64,000 nucleotides of DNA from positions 4,526,001-4,590,000 of the forward strand of contig NZ_CP062165.1 in assembly GCF_014844075.1 (NCBI RefSeq). Reading direction: 5' to 3'. This document shows, piece by piece, positions 36,274 to 45,078 of this stretch (position 1 is the first letter of the stretch; the number at the start of each line of letters is the position of its first letter). The notes under the pieces were generated by a model, which did not search any database, was not told the DNA's origin, and worked only from the letters and a program-made list of their open reading frames with translations. A program made the translations under genes and the position numbers. This DNA comes from Paenibacillus sp. JNUCC-31. GTDB taxonomy: Bacteria; Bacillota; Bacilli; Paenibacillales; Paenibacillaceae.

Positions 36274-36558
36274 ATGCCACTCGTAACCCCATTTCAGAAC
36301 AGTGTAAGATTTGCTGCAACCATTGGTGACGGAACAGGTACCGGAGCAACGTTTGCGATTGCTGCAACTGCTTTTACAAACGACGCCGGTGCAGCTGCAA
36401 CGGCATTTCCAGGCACGTTCAATTATTACAATCTTTATATTAACGGCATTATGCAAACAGCGGATACATCTACCGTAACAACCACCACAATTACGATTCC
36501 TGGTGGAGACGCACTGAATGCTGGAATTCCAGTTGTCGTACAATTCGTCGTGTCTTAA
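36274..36558 (+). CDS. Stand-alone DUF4183 protein
   Basis: 94 residues, essentially one DUF4183 domain (FNYYNLYINGIMQTADTSTVTTTTITIPGGDALNAGIPVVVQFVVS), homologous to the end of the collagen-like protein just upstream. Rich in Ala/Thr, no signal peptide. ATG 36274 follows GGAGG; GTG 36265 lies inside that site. CATATACTA at 36242-36250 may be a sigma-K -10 box. Probably a spore-surface component; function of the domain is unknown. Confidence 0.85.
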   Translation: MPLVTPFQNSVRFAATIGDGTGTGATFAIAATAFTNDAGAAATAFPGTFNYYNLYINGIMQTADTSTVTTTTITIPGGDALNAGIPVVVQFVVS

Positions 36559-36592
36559 CGCTTACCTGAATCATGATGCATCATTATCTTGT

Positions 36593-36629
36593 TCGGCTTC
36601 TATCTCAGATAGAAGTCGTTCTTTTTTTG
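36593..36629 (+). terminator. Terminator after DUF4183 gene
   Basis: CGGCTTCTATCT pairs with AGATAGAAGTCG (one wobble) around a tight loop; a run of seven T residues follows two bases after the stem. Confidence 0.85.
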
Positions 36630-36660
36630 TACAAGGCATCAGCCAACTTAAGGTATTCAT

Positions 36661-36810
36661 GCACTAATGCGCAAAATAGCAACCTAAGGGATGTTGCCCA
36701 ACGACCGAATAACCGATGAGAAAATGAATCCTCCGTTTGATTCCAATTCCCTTTCTGACTTGTTAAAATTTAGGTACATACACTACGGACAGGTTGGCGG
36801 TGAAGAGGGA
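36661..36810 (+). repeat. Promoter-leader copy 1 of the toxin genes
   Basis: This stretch is duplicated at 41625-41777. Both contain AATGAATCCTCCGTTTGATT, ACTTGTTAAAATTTAGG and ACAGGTTGGCGGTGAA, ending in the ribosome site of a toxin gene. The frame is open through it but it is leader, since both copies lead to MQRI(E/Q)VHP. The conserved promoter marks recent duplication. Confidence 0.75.
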
Positions 36811-37992
36811 ATGCAACGAATCGAGGTACATCCCGTTGTATTGGACGAAAAAGCCCGGTTGGTCCAGCAAAAGAAACAGGAACTGGAGCGAATGGTCCGA
36901 GAACTGGAGAAATCCATCTATCTGTTGCAATCCGAATGGTCGGGTGTGACAGGGGAACGTTTCTTTTGGGATTTTATGCAGGTGAAAGAAGTGTTCCCGG
37001 CCACACTCGGGCTGCTGGACGACATTCAGAATGAGTTTACCTTTATTGCGAGAAATTTCAGGACAACCGATGGCTCAGGTGAGGTTGCGCTGTACATCCC
37101 AGAAGAACTAAAGCGAAATTTCGCTGTAGGACTGCTTGATAAATCCATTGGCGAAACGATAACCGGAATGGGCCAGACGGCAGAAGCGCTCTTCTATAAT
37201 CCGTTCAGTACATTAAGCAGTGTGGCATATGCCATGACAGTGGGGAAAGTGGTTGACGTTGGACGAGGTATTGGATTCGCATGGGATGCAGCCTGGGGCA
37301 CGGGAACAGCTAGGTCTGATATAGAACAATTTGTGGATGAGCAGAAGAAGCAGATTGATGAGAGTGGAGCAGGATATTACGGTGGAGCGATGACGGGCCA
37401 GGCCCTGGCCTATGTTTTATTTGGCAAAGCTTTTCGTTCGGTGGAGAATAAGCATAGCGATCTGGGTGGATCGGGTGGAGGTAAGGGCAAAGAGGGGAAT
37501 GTTGGTAGTATAGTTAGGGATGGAAACAAAACAAAATATACGAACCCTGCTGGGAATGATCTGACGTTTGTTGACCAACACCCTAAAAATATTAATCGTG
37601 ATGTTGTTAACTTTTTGAAAAGTCCAGACGTAGGTAAAGCCACTGAAGCCAAGGTTGCCGACTTTATTAACAAAGAGCAGCAAGTCACAGCATTTGGGCA
37701 AAAAATCCTGAAAGAGAATGGCGAAGCGGCAGGTGATCTAGACGTAGTTACCAAAAGTGCAATTATTGAGGTGAAGGCTTCAATTAAAGCTGTAAAAGAA
37801 GATCAATTTAATAAATTCATGGATAAAAACCACGAGTTATTCTTTAATCCAGAGCAAAAGCAGGTAATTCTATATATTGATAAGCCGTTAACCAATTTGA
37901 GATCAGAACATTCACAAATGTTAGAACGCATTGAAAAGCAAGGTGTAACTGTTGTAAATTCATTGGAAGAATTAAAGGGGGTATTAAAATAA
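36811..37992 (+). CDS. WXG-type polymorphic toxin A, PD-(D/E)XK nuclease C-terminus
   Basis: 393 residues. The N-terminal 90 form the helical WXG100-like export head (YLLQSEWSGVTGERFFWDF, Trp43-Ser-Gly45). The middle (110-215, KSIGETITGMGQTAEALFYN .. GQALAYVLFGKAFRSVENKHSDLGG) is a conserved pre-toxin segment. From about 230 a variable C-terminal domain ends in a restriction-like nuclease motif, GDLDVVTKSAIIEVKAS (Asp309/Asp311, Glu320, Lys322). Predicted type VII-secreted antibacterial nuclease. ATG 36811 follows GAAGAGGG and matches the start of toxin B. It overlaps the next gene by one base, as expected for an immunity partner. Secretion genes are not in the window. Confidence 0.82.
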   Translation: MQRIEVHPVVLDEKARLVQQKKQELERMVRELEKSIYLLQSEWSGVTGERFFWDFMQVKEVFPATLGLLDDIQNEFTFIARNFRTTDGSGEVALYIPEELKRNFAVGLLDKSIGETITGMGQTAEALFYNPFSTLSSVAYAMTVGKVVDVGRGIGFAWDAAWGTGTARSDIEQFVDEQKKQIDESGAGYYGGAMTGQALAYVLFGKAFRSVENKHSDLGGSGGGKGKEGNVGSIVRDGNKTKYTNPAGNDLTFVDQHPKNINRDVVNFLKSPDVGKATEAKVADFINKEQQVTAFGQKILKENGEAAGDLDVVTKSAIIEVKASIKAVKEDQFNKFMDKNHELFFNPEQKQVILYIDKPLTNLRSEHSQMLERIEKQGVTVVNSLEELKGVLK

Positions 37993-38474
37993 TGGGAACT
38001 TCCGCATTTATATTAACGGATCGAAAAAAATATACAACTGAAAAGTTATTATCAGATTCTATAGTTGCAGCTTTTAATGCAGATGTTATGCTCAACTTTC
38101 ACAATAGTAAGAATTATTCAGCAGACGGTCATTTTCTCTCAACTACCATGAACATAAGCCATAAATTAGTGAAAGAAAATAACTATTCGTTTATCTTCTA
38201 CGTTGATGCAACAGATAATCCGGGATTGGAATTTTACTATAATGATGATGTTGGACTAGAAGCAGACAGAGAACTTTTTCAGGTCGGCTGCATAGAAGAA
38301 ATATACGGTGTTCAAGAACTTGTTTTTGAATTTATTTACCATTACCTCAAGTTAAACCCTGATGATTATTTTTGGGTAGCAGACTATGACTGGGTTTATA
38401 GTTGGGGGGATATGGAAAAATTAAAGGCTCTACCGTACGACCCGGATTGGTGTTATAAGAATCCGCGATCTTAA
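37992..38474 (+). CDS. Immunity protein for toxin A
   Basis: 160-residue acidic cytoplasmic protein starting at the stop of toxin A. No named family recognised. It is about half identical by eye to the product at 44407 (both open MGTS(A/S)F and end DPDWCYKNP), and each follows a toxin domain of the same type (GSIV.DGNKTKYTNPAGN). That co-variation supports a cognate immunity role. A shared C-terminal motif Y/FDPxWC links all three immunity proteins of the locus. Confidence 0.75.
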   Translation: MGTSAFILTDRKKYTTEKLLSDSIVAAFNADVMLNFHNSKNYSADGHFLSTTMNISHKLVKENNYSFIFYVDATDNPGLEFYYNDDVGLEADRELFQVGCIEEIYGVQELVFEFIYHYLKLNPDDYFWVADYDWVYSWGDMEKLKALPYDPDWCYKNPRS

Positions 38475-38579
38475 AGAAGATTATTAACATGTGACATGTT
38501 AAACAGCCTATTCCTATTAAGAATATATGAACAAAAGAGAATCTTTTCTTTGATAAAGATGAAGAAACTTACAATAGCG

Positions 38580-38641
38580 AAGGTGCATTAAAATATACTC
38601 GACTATAATAATTGGTGTTATATAGATCCAAACAAAATTTA
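38580..38641 (+). pseudogene. Immunity-gene scrap
   Basis: Frame ending NNWCYIDPNKI then TAG (38639-38641), like the DxWCYxxP ends of the neighbouring immunity proteins, preceded by GCATTAAAATATACTCGACTAT, which recurs in altered form near 43592. Likely remnant of a lost cassette. The rest of 38475-38805 holds only the next terminator. Confidence 0.4.
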
Positions 38642-38666
38642 GGTGAAACACAATAATTAAGATTCA

Positions 38667-38702
38667 GGCACTTCTACCAGACCCTAAGTAGAGGTGCTTT
38701 TT
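38667..38702 (+). terminator. Cassette terminator 1
   Basis: GCACTTCTAC pairs with GTAGAGGTGC (one wobble) followed by TTTTT. Almost the same hairpin recurs at 45570 and a relative at 43492. Confidence 0.85.
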
Positions 38703-38805
38703 CTATAAAATCACAACAACTAGATTGGATAGATAACGAGATTAAAACCTTAGAGAAGGAGAAAAAAATATGTTTGGTAATTTTTATTTTGGAGGGGATT
38801 AAGAA

Positions 38806-38928
38806 ATGTCCATCAGTGCTGTGATACTTGAACCACAGAATGATTATGAAAAGAGTTTTTTTGTTGCAGTAGCAACAGAAGCTTTTTTCAAAGAGTGCTG
38901 GCAACCTGCTGTTGAATCATTAGATTGA
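38806..38928 (+). pseudogene. Truncated copy of the 45079 gene
   Basis: Starts MSISAVILEPQNDYEKSFFV, with a GGAGGGG ribosome site, and is nearly identical to the first 39 codons of the intact gene at 45079, but a lost G near 38922 brings TGA at 38926-38928. The following sequence to 39110 is unrelated and I see no gene there. Confidence 0.8.
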
Positions 38929-39120
38929 CGCCAAGTCTTCTAATTTTCCAATTGAGCTGCCTATATTCATTTTGATCCTTTTCAGACACTCAGCCATAAC
39001 TGTATTTTCACATTTATATTCCTATTGTTTTTAAATTTTAAAAGCATAGGGTTTATAAACTAAAAATCAGGTTGCTGATCATATACCCTAAAGGTTACCT
39101 TTCTTTATAGACAAAAGAAA

Positions 39121-39159
39121 GGTACTTGCCCTAAGCTGCTAAAGCTTAGGGCAAGTACC
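39121..39159 (-). terminator. Terminator of the lipoprotein gene
   Basis: Perfect 16-base stem GGTACTTGCCCTAAGC / GCTTAGGGCAAGTACC; on the minus strand TTTCTTTT follows. A second overlapping hairpin (ACCTTTCTTT/AAAGAAAGGT, 39098-39123) lies next to it. Confidence 0.85.
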
Positions 39160-39175
39160 CATGAACTACTATTAC

Positions 39176-39814
39176 CTATTGTTGATTCTCAGCAACAATA
39201 CGTTTGATTTCTTCTTTAAATGTAGCTAGATCCTGGCCACTTATCATAGCTTTTGATTTCTCCTGTTGATTTACTGAAAATACCCTGTCGCCTTGGATTT
39301 CATATTTTCCCTGAAACTCACCTGCAACATAATAAAGTGGGCCAATCTCTTCATCATGTCCAGCTTTCAAAAATAATACGTAACTGTCACCCGGTTTCAT
39401 AAGTGGGTTATCACGCTGAATAGTGAGTTCGCCTGTTTTTTCCCTTTCCTCTTCTACACCAACTTGTGTTAGAATAACTTCTTTCTGCTCACCATCGCCC
39501 TTTAACTGGTCTGTAATTGTAGCGTTATAAAATGTAGAGTCCTTTTCAACATCTTCGCTACGAACATCCTTTATCTTCACTTCAGCAATGACGACCGAAG
39601 CCGCTTCAAGTTCCTCTATACTATCATAAGAGTATGCCAAACTTCCGGAGGTCCCTCCAGTGACAGCCTTAGATTTAGGATCACTTGTTATTACTGATAC
39701 TTGATCTGCCGCTGGAGCAGTTGTTTTTTGACTCACTTGGGAGGGAGTCGCAGAACATCCTGCAATTACTGCAACCGCTGCAATAGATCCAACAATTATC
39801 TTTACAGATTTCAA
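39176..39814 (-). CDS. Putative lipoprotein
   Basis: 212 residues with a lipoprotein signal (KSVKIIVGSIAAVAVIAGCSA, lipobox VIAGC) and a beta-rich domain of about 140 residues (EAASVVIAEVKIKDVRSE; NATITDQLKGDGEQKEVILTQVG; DSYVLFLKAG; YEIQGDRVFSV). This resembles Firmicute lipoproteins of unknown function that bind or regulate exported enzymes. GTG 39829 overlaps the ribosome site; TTG 39814 lies eight bases after GGAGG and makes a proper signal peptide. It starts 21 bases after the matrixin stop, so the two are one operon. Confidence 0.75.
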   Translation of the reverse strand: MKSVKIIVGSIAAVAVIAGCSATPSQVSQKTTAPAADQVSVITSDPKSKAVTGGTSGSLAYSYDSIEELEAASVVIAEVKIKDVRSEDVEKDSTFYNATITDQLKGDGEQKEVILTQVGVEEEREKTGELTIQRDNPLMKPGDSYVLFLKAGHDEEIGPLYYVAGEFQGKYEIQGDRVFSVNQQEKSKAMISGQDLATFKEEIKRIVAENQQ

Positions 39815-39835
39815 ATTTACCGCCTCCACTTTCGT

Positions 39836-40399
39836 TTAATAAAGAGAATTAATACCACTTAAATCATCGGATTGAGGTGTATAAACGCCACATGTATCAT
39901 ACCGAGCAGGTGTGTTGTCCCTCATCAGAACACATCCTGATGCATGGTCAAGTCCTAGTACATGGCCGATCTCATGTGCTGCTACGGAACGTGCCTTAAG
40001 ACTAGAATAGCCGCTAGTGTAGTATGTGTTTATCCAAGTGTAGGAGTAATATGTTGTTCCGTTAACGTCGGTATACCACTGTGCTTTTCCATCATAGTCA
40101 GTATTGCTTAGGTGTACACCTTGAAATTCAACATTAGGACTTGATGTTGTTTGCGTAGAAAAATTAGGTTTGGTTGATTGCTGGTTCCAGTTATAGATAG
40201 CATCATTCCAAATAGAATTAACCGAATCAGATCCGGTTTTATTATAGCTTAACTTACTGACTTGATTAGTAGACCATTTAGCTCCAGTGGGAACCCATGC
40301 GTGCGTTACATCAGTAAATCCACTAAACGGAACGAGAAGGCCCGACATCATTGCTGCGACGGCAATTTTCACACCTATACGTAATTTCTTTGTTTTCAT
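39836..40399 (-). CDS. Matrixin-type (M10A) zinc metalloprotease
   Basis: 187-residue secreted protease. Signal peptide MKTKKLRIGVKIAVAAMMSGLLVPFSG, then the small matrixin catalytic domain with zinc motif HEIGHVLGLDH and the following Met-turn-like VLMRD. No propeptide cysteine switch or hemopexin domain, so it is a minimal enzyme. The frame opens 16 codons upstream, but ATG 40399 follows AAAGGAGG. Cotranscribed with the downstream lipoprotein, and divergent from an ECF-type sigma factor. Confidence 0.9.
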   Translation of the reverse strand: MKTKKLRIGVKIAVAAMMSGLLVPFSGFTDVTHAWVPTGAKWSTNQVSKLSYNKTGSDSVNSIWNDAIYNWNQQSTKPNFSTQTTSSPNVEFQGVHLSNTDYDGKAQWYTDVNGTTYYSYTWINTYYTSGYSSLKARSVAAHEIGHVLGLDHASGCVLMRDNTPARYDTCGVYTPQSDDLSGINSLY

Positions 40400-40757
40400 A
40401 CTAAAACACCATCCTCCTTTTGTTGGATTCCCTGAACAGGTCTGCAATGGATCGGGCTTTCATTCTCTAAACGATCCATCCATGAGAAATGTTTCCAATT
40501 TCCAAAAATTCGCAACACCTAACCCCCTCTGATAATATTCACTCTCACTGTACAGGAAGAACGGAAAGCTCCTTTAGATCAGAGCCTATTGATTATAACG
40601 TATAAAATACCAAATCCTGACCGTTTCTACCAATTTTTTTTATAAATAAGGTATACTATGTTTACCAAATATATGATCTACCGCACTTTCATAATTTAAT
40701 CCTGTATTTAAAGTGAACCATCATTACATATGCAAAATGGGAAGGAGTATACACCAG
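40400..40757. promoter_or_regulatory. Divergent control region, matrixin versus sigma factor
   Basis: 358 bases without a gene. TATACT (40653-40658) could be the -10 of the sigma gene. I see no convincing ECF-type -35 motif for the protease gene by eye. Confidence 0.4.
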
Positions 40758-41312
40758 TTGACGAGGGAAAAATGGTTTTATTTATTACGCAGGCCAATGG
40801 AAGAATTGGAAAATGATCAACATGAAGAAATCTACCAATCATATTATAAATTTATCTATGGAAATTTGTATTCGCTGCTTGGAGATCATGCACTCACAGA
40901 AGATTTAATTCATGAGAGTTTCCTTAAAATTATTGTAAAGGGACCCGATCTTCAGTCAGAACAAAATATCCCCGCTTGGATTAGAAAAGTTGCCTACAAT
41001 ACCACTATTGATTTTTTAAGAAAGAAAACTAAAGAAAATCAAACATTAAAAGCCCTTATTCCCTTGTACGAGTGTGATACTCATAGGACCAATAATGTCG
41101 AATCTGAACTGGAATTAAAATGGAGGAACGAGAAGCTTTATCAAGCTATTGGGGAATTAAAATTAAATCATCAGATAATGCTCAAAATGTTCTATGTAGA
41201 GGGGAAGACCTGTAAGGAAATTGGGGAATCTATTTCTCTGACAGAAGCTACTATCTCTAAGAGATTATCGAGAGTCAGGAAATATCTACGCGAACTTATT
41301 ATAAATCAGTAA
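40758..41312 (+). CDS. ECF-like RNA polymerase sigma factor
   Basis: 184 residues. Region 2 (YYKFIYGNLYSLLGDHALTEDLIHESFLKII.. AWIRKVAYNTTIDFLRKK) and region 4 (LYQAIGELKLNHQIMLKMFYVEGKTCKEIGESISLTEATISKRLSRVRKYLRELI) are both intact. TTG 40758 lies ten bases after GGAAGGAG; further upstream starts lack such a site. No anti-sigma gene adjoins it in the usual place. The divergent matrixin-lipoprotein pair is the obvious target; the lipoprotein could take part in signalling. AT-rich codon use relative to the sugar genes. Confidence 0.88.
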   Translation: MTREKWFYLLRRPMEELENDQHEEIYQSYYKFIYGNLYSLLGDHALTEDLIHESFLKIIVKGPDLQSEQNIPAWIRKVAYNTTIDFLRKKTKENQTLKALIPLYECDTHRTNNVESELELKWRNEKLYQAIGELKLNHQIMLKMFYVEGKTCKEIGESISLTEATISKRLSRVRKYLRELIINQ

Positions 41313-41624
41313 TTATTAGCTCTGGGATAGCGCCCGTTGGAGCCTATAGAGTATTGAAGAAATACTGCTACAGCTAATTTCTATGGACAAATTGTTCCAT
41401 ACAATAGTTCTGGATCAACAGTTGAACCAGATGACTATTGGAACTATACCGCAGTTTTATATATGACCATATAATGAGGGCAATCGCTGCTGGAGAAGTT
41501 AACAGTAAGTGGCCTTCTTTTCCATGAGAATGTGGATTGTTCTGTTTCAGATCAACTTAAATTATGAATTTTAGGAGGATTTGTATGAGGGAAATTCAAA
41601 GCATCACAGTATAATTAGCGTCAA
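41313..41624 (+). pseudogene. Spacer with a protein-tail remnant
   Basis: At 41361-41474 a frame reads NTATANFYGQIVPYNSSGST, then VEPDDYWNYTAVLYMTI and TAA, which looks like the tail of a secreted protein with no start. I recognise no family. The remainder holds nothing I can support. Confidence 0.35.
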
Positions 41625-41777
41625 ACATGCACTATTGCGCAAAAGAGCTGGCTTAGGAATGTTCCCCAACTACCGGATAACCAATGAGAAAATGAATCCT
41701 CCGTTTGATTCCAATCCCTCTTCTCACTTGTTAAAATTTAGGGATAATTACTACGAACAGGTTGGCGGTGAAACGAC
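41625..41777 (+). repeat. Promoter-leader copy 2 of the toxin genes
   Basis: Second copy of the 36661-36810 segment, about four fifths identical by eye, ending at the toxin B start. A stray open frame from 41581 runs through it. Confidence 0.75.
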
Positions 41778-42977
41778 ATGCAACGTATTCAGGTACATCC
41801 TGATGTGTTGGAGGAAAAAGCCCGGTTGGTCCAGCAAAAGAAACAGGAACTGGAGCGAATGGTCTGGGAACTGGAGAAATCCATTTATATGTTGCAATCC
41901 GAATGGTCGGGTGTGACGGGAGAGCGTTTCTTCTGGGATTTTATGCAGGTGAAAGAAGTCTTCCCTGCTACACTGGGTATTTTGGATGATATCCAGAAAG
42001 AGTTTACCTTTGTAGCGAAAAATTTCAGGACAACGGATGGTTCGGGTGAGGTTGCTCTATATATTCCTGAAGAGCTGAAACGAAACTTTGGTGTAGGGCT
42101 GCTCGACAAGTCGATTGGAGAGACAGTAACTGGAATGGGTCAGACGGCGGAGGCACTCTTCTATGATCCGTTCGGCACGGTGGCCAGTGTGGCATATGCG
42201 ATGACGGTGGGAAGGGTGGTCGATGTTGGGCGAGGCATTAAGTTCGCATTTGACACAGCCTGGGGAAACGGTACGGCCAGATCGGATGTGGAGCAGTTTG
42301 TGGAAGAACAGAAGAAACAGATTGATCAGGATGGACTGGGTTATTACGGCGGCTCCATGATGGGTCAAGTGTTGGCCTATGCTTTCGTTGGTAAGGCGTT
42401 TCGTTCGGTGGAGAACAAGCATAGCGATCTGGGCGGATCGAGTGGGGGGAAGGCGGAGCCGGGGAAAGGGAACACTTATACTAATGATGCTAGGTTAAGA
42501 ATGGAAGGGAATAAAACTATATACCCTAATCAATTCGGTAATGAGATATCTTGGACCAAACAAGGTTCTAAAGATATAGATGCTATTATCGAGAAGAATT
42601 TAAAAAGTTCAAAAGCTGGTGATGTTTTAGAGGGTGAAGTAGCACAGACTGTAAAAGGTACAGGAAGATTACAGGGGACTGGAATACAGTTGAAATTGCA
42701 AGATGATACAATAGCAGGGGATATTGACGTGTTAACAGATTCACATCTTATTGAAGTGAAAAAGTCTTTAAGTGCAGTAAGTAAAAAACAATTTGATAAG
42801 TTGACTGATCCGTTAAATGAGAAATACTTTAACTACGATAACAAGGAAATCATATATTATATTGAAGATATTACTGTAAATAATAGAACCCAGGAAAATC
42901 TAGTTAAAATGATTCAGAATAAAGGAATAAAAATAATAAGTTCTGCTAACGAATTAGAGGAGGTCTTGAAGAAGTGA
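41778..42977 (+). CDS. WXG-type polymorphic toxin B, PD-(D/E)XK nuclease C-terminus
   Basis: 399 residues. Residues 1-222 are nearly the same as toxin A (WSG at 43-45, KSIGETVTGMGQTAEALFYD, YAFVGKAFRSVENKHSDLGG), then the sequence changes completely. The C-terminal domain has its own nuclease motif AGDIDVLTDSHLIEVKKS (Asp315/Asp317, Glu326, Lys328) and differs from the A and C type. Constant head with variable tail is the mark of polymorphic toxins diversified by recombination. ATG 41778 has only GGCGGTGAAA upstream, weaker than for toxin A. Its stop overlaps the next start by four bases. Confidence 0.82.
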   Translation: MQRIQVHPDVLEEKARLVQQKKQELERMVWELEKSIYMLQSEWSGVTGERFFWDFMQVKEVFPATLGILDDIQKEFTFVAKNFRTTDGSGEVALYIPEELKRNFGVGLLDKSIGETVTGMGQTAEALFYDPFGTVASVAYAMTVGRVVDVGRGIKFAFDTAWGNGTARSDVEQFVEEQKKQIDQDGLGYYGGSMMGQVLAYAFVGKAFRSVENKHSDLGGSSGGKAEPGKGNTYTNDARLRMEGNKTIYPNQFGNEISWTKQGSKDIDAIIEKNLKSSKAGDVLEGEVAQTVKGTGRLQGTGIQLKLQDDTIAGDIDVLTDSHLIEVKKSLSAVSKKQFDKLTDPLNEKYFNYDNKEIIYYIEDITVNNRTQENLVKMIQNKGIKIISSANELEEVLKK

Positions 42978-43456
42978 GTTCTTTGATTTTTTTGAAAAAG
43001 ATAGAAAATTACGTTCCTGAAAAAGCCATTGAGGATTTTAAGAAAGCAGCTCAAAAAGCGAATATGTTTTGCATTTTGATAAAAGATAAATATCGTGATG
43101 ATCTTTTTATATCTGCTGAAGGGACACTATCAGAAGTTGATGAATCTACTTTTAAAAGCGTAGAGAATAAGGACAACTTAAAGTACTTCACATTTAATGT
43201 TAATCAAGTAGAAGAAGATTCAATTGATAGTTTCACTTGGCTTACTCAAGACGAAAATTACTTCTGGGCTATGGATATTGAAAATATAAATCATGAGTAC
43301 AAGTTTATCTTTAGATTCGTTGTAGAGTACTTCAAAGATAATATTCAAGATTATCTATGGTTTGATGATGCTGAATGGTATTACTCCGCTGACGATATTT
43401 TAAAATTAAGTCAGATGCCATATGACCCGAAGTGGTGCAGTGAAAAGATTATATAG
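42974..43456 (+). CDS. Immunity protein for toxin B
   Basis: 160 residues, GTG start overlapping the toxin B stop (GTGA). Sequence differs from the A and C immunity proteins in line with the different toxin tail, but keeps the C-terminal MPYDPKWC motif and equal length, so all belong to one family. Acidic, no signal peptide. Exact fold not recognised. Confidence 0.72.
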   Translation: MSSLIFLKKIENYVPEKAIEDFKKAAQKANMFCILIKDKYRDDLFISAEGTLSEVDESTFKSVENKDNLKYFTFNVNQVEEDSIDSFTWLTQDENYFWAMDIENINHEYKFIFRFVVEYFKDNIQDYLWFDDAEWYYSADDILKLSQMPYDPKWCSEKII

Positions 43457-43491
43457 TCTTATACATCTATAGATAATTCATTAAAGTGATT

Positions 43492-43533
43492 AAGCACTTC
43501 TACAAGAGAGATTCAAAATTAGAAGTGCTTTTC
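43492..43533 (+). terminator. Cassette terminator 2
   Basis: AAGCACTTCTA pairs with TTAGAAGTGCTT and is followed by TTCTT; related to the hairpins at 38667 and 45570. Confidence 0.75.
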
Positions 43534-43704
43534 TTCATGAACGGGTGCAAAAGAAAAATCAGACATCAGTGATGAAATGCCACAGTGTAGGGCATATTAA
43601 AACATACTCGACTATATATAAGTCACACGCCATTTAGGGAGACCTTTATTTCAGATCTTTATTATAACGATAGTAACAATTGAAATTTTCGTATATATAG
43701 TCCC

Positions 43705-44406
43705 ACGGCCAGATCGGATGTGGAGCAGTTTGTGGAAGAACAGAAGAAACAGATTGATCAGGATGGACTGGGTTATTACGGCGGCTCCATGATGGGTCAA
43801 GTGTTGGCCTATGCTTTCGTTGGTAAGGCGTTTCGTTCGGTGGAGAATAAGCATAGCGATCTGGGAGGATCGGGTGGAGGTAAGCCGGAGTCTGGGAAGG
43901 GAACAGATGCGTATATTGGTAGTATAGTTAAAGATGGAAACAAAACAAAATATACGAATCCAGCCGGAAATCAATTAACTTGGGTTGATCAACATCCGAA
44001 AAATATTAGTCGTGATATTAAGTCATTTGTTGATAGTCCCAATATTGGTAAAGCAACAGAAGGAAAAGTTGCAAAACTTGTTTCGGAACAAAAAGAAGTT
44101 ATAGGCTTTGGACAAAAGGTTCAGAGGGAAGATAAAACACCAGCCGGTGATTTTGATGTGTTAACAAAAGATGAAATTATTGAAGTGAAAGCTTCTGCTG
44201 GCGCTCTAAAAGTTGATCAAATTGAAAAATATACAAATGTAAATCACAAAGATTTTTTGAATTCAGAAAACAGAAAAGTTATTGTATACATTGAAGAGCC
44301 ACTAATTAATCTAGCGCCTGAACAATTACAAAAATTGAATAAGATTAAGGATATGGGCGCAATTATAGTAAACTCAGATGAAGAATTGAGAGGAGTTTTA
44401 AAGTAA
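43705..44406 (+). pseudogene. Orphan toxin cassette C (headless)
   Basis: Begins abruptly at ACGGCCAGATCGGATGTGG, which is nearly identical to 42273-42445 of toxin B (residues about 167-222) for some 170 bases, then encodes a different nuclease tail (GTDAYIGSIVKDGNKTKYTN; GDFDVLTKDEIIEVKAS) closely related to toxin A. There is no WXG head, promoter or ribosome site. GTG 43720 could start a 228-residue product but without export signal. This is the layout of a silent, recombination-ready cassette; homology to the constant region would let it replace the tail of B. Followed at once by its immunity gene. Confidence 0.8.
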
Positions 44407-44889
44407 ATGGGAACCTCATCATTTTTTTTAGTTGAAAGAGACAAATATTCACCAGATAACTTACTATCATCCATAATGTTAGCAGCTTTTCATTCTGACG
44501 CTATGCTTTACTACAGGAATGAAAAGTATTTTACCGAAGAGAAACAATTCAAGTATACAACGATCAGTATCATGCAGGATCCAGATATGGATGATAATAA
44601 ATTTTTAATATACATTGATGGAGTTAAGAACGATGGGTTAGAGTTTTATAATAATGGACAATTTTCAGGATTAGAAACCTCCCTTTCCTTATATCAAGTT
44701 GGTTGTATCGAGGATGTGTATGATAACGAGAAGTTACTTTTTAGTTTTGTGTATGAATACTTGAAATTAAATCCCCATCAATATTATTGGTTGGGAGGTT
44801 ATAATTGGGTTTACAGTTGGGAGGATATGAAAAAACTTAAATCATTACCGTTTGATCCGGATTGGTGTTATAAAAATCCCCAACACTAA
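44407..44889 (+). CDS. Immunity protein of orphan cassette C
   Basis: 160 residues, starting one base after the orphan toxin stop. Homologous along its length to the toxin A immunity protein (VAAFNADVML versus LAAFHSDAML; YWLGGYNWVYSWEDMKKLKS versus FWVADYDWVYSWGDMEKLKA). An intact frame kept beside a headless toxin suggests selection for immunity against kin carrying that tail. Fold not recognised. Confidence 0.72.
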   Translation: MGTSSFFLVERDKYSPDNLLSSIMLAAFHSDAMLYYRNEKYFTEEKQFKYTTISIMQDPDMDDNKFLIYIDGVKNDGLEFYNNGQFSGLETSLSLYQVGCIEDVYDNEKLLFSFVYEYLKLNPHQYYWLGGYNWVYSWEDMKKLKSLPFDPDWCYKNPQH

Positions 44890-44928
44890 ACACCCTGATG
44901 CATGTGATGAATTCTTGAAAAACTTCAA

Positions 44929-44973
44929 AAAGCCTATTCCAACTTGATTAAAAGTAGGAATAGGTTTCTTTTT
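44929..44973 (+). terminator. Cassette terminator 3
   Basis: AAGCCTATTCC pairs with GGAATAGGTTT, followed by CTTTTT. A sequence AGCCTATTCC also occurs after immunity gene A (38502). Confidence 0.75.
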
Positions 44974-45078
44974 ACAAGGCTAGCTCACAGAAATGAAATC
45001 TAGTTAGCAAGAATAAAGAACAATGCATACCGTCCACCGGACTATTTTAGTTCGGTTTTTGGGGGGGGGGATTAAGTA

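Noticed and set aside
36691..36810. Upstream extension of toxin A (MLPNDRITDEKMNPP...)
   Set aside because: The same DNA is leader before toxin B, where it is not in frame with the toxin; both toxins share MQRI(E/Q)VHP after a ribosome site.
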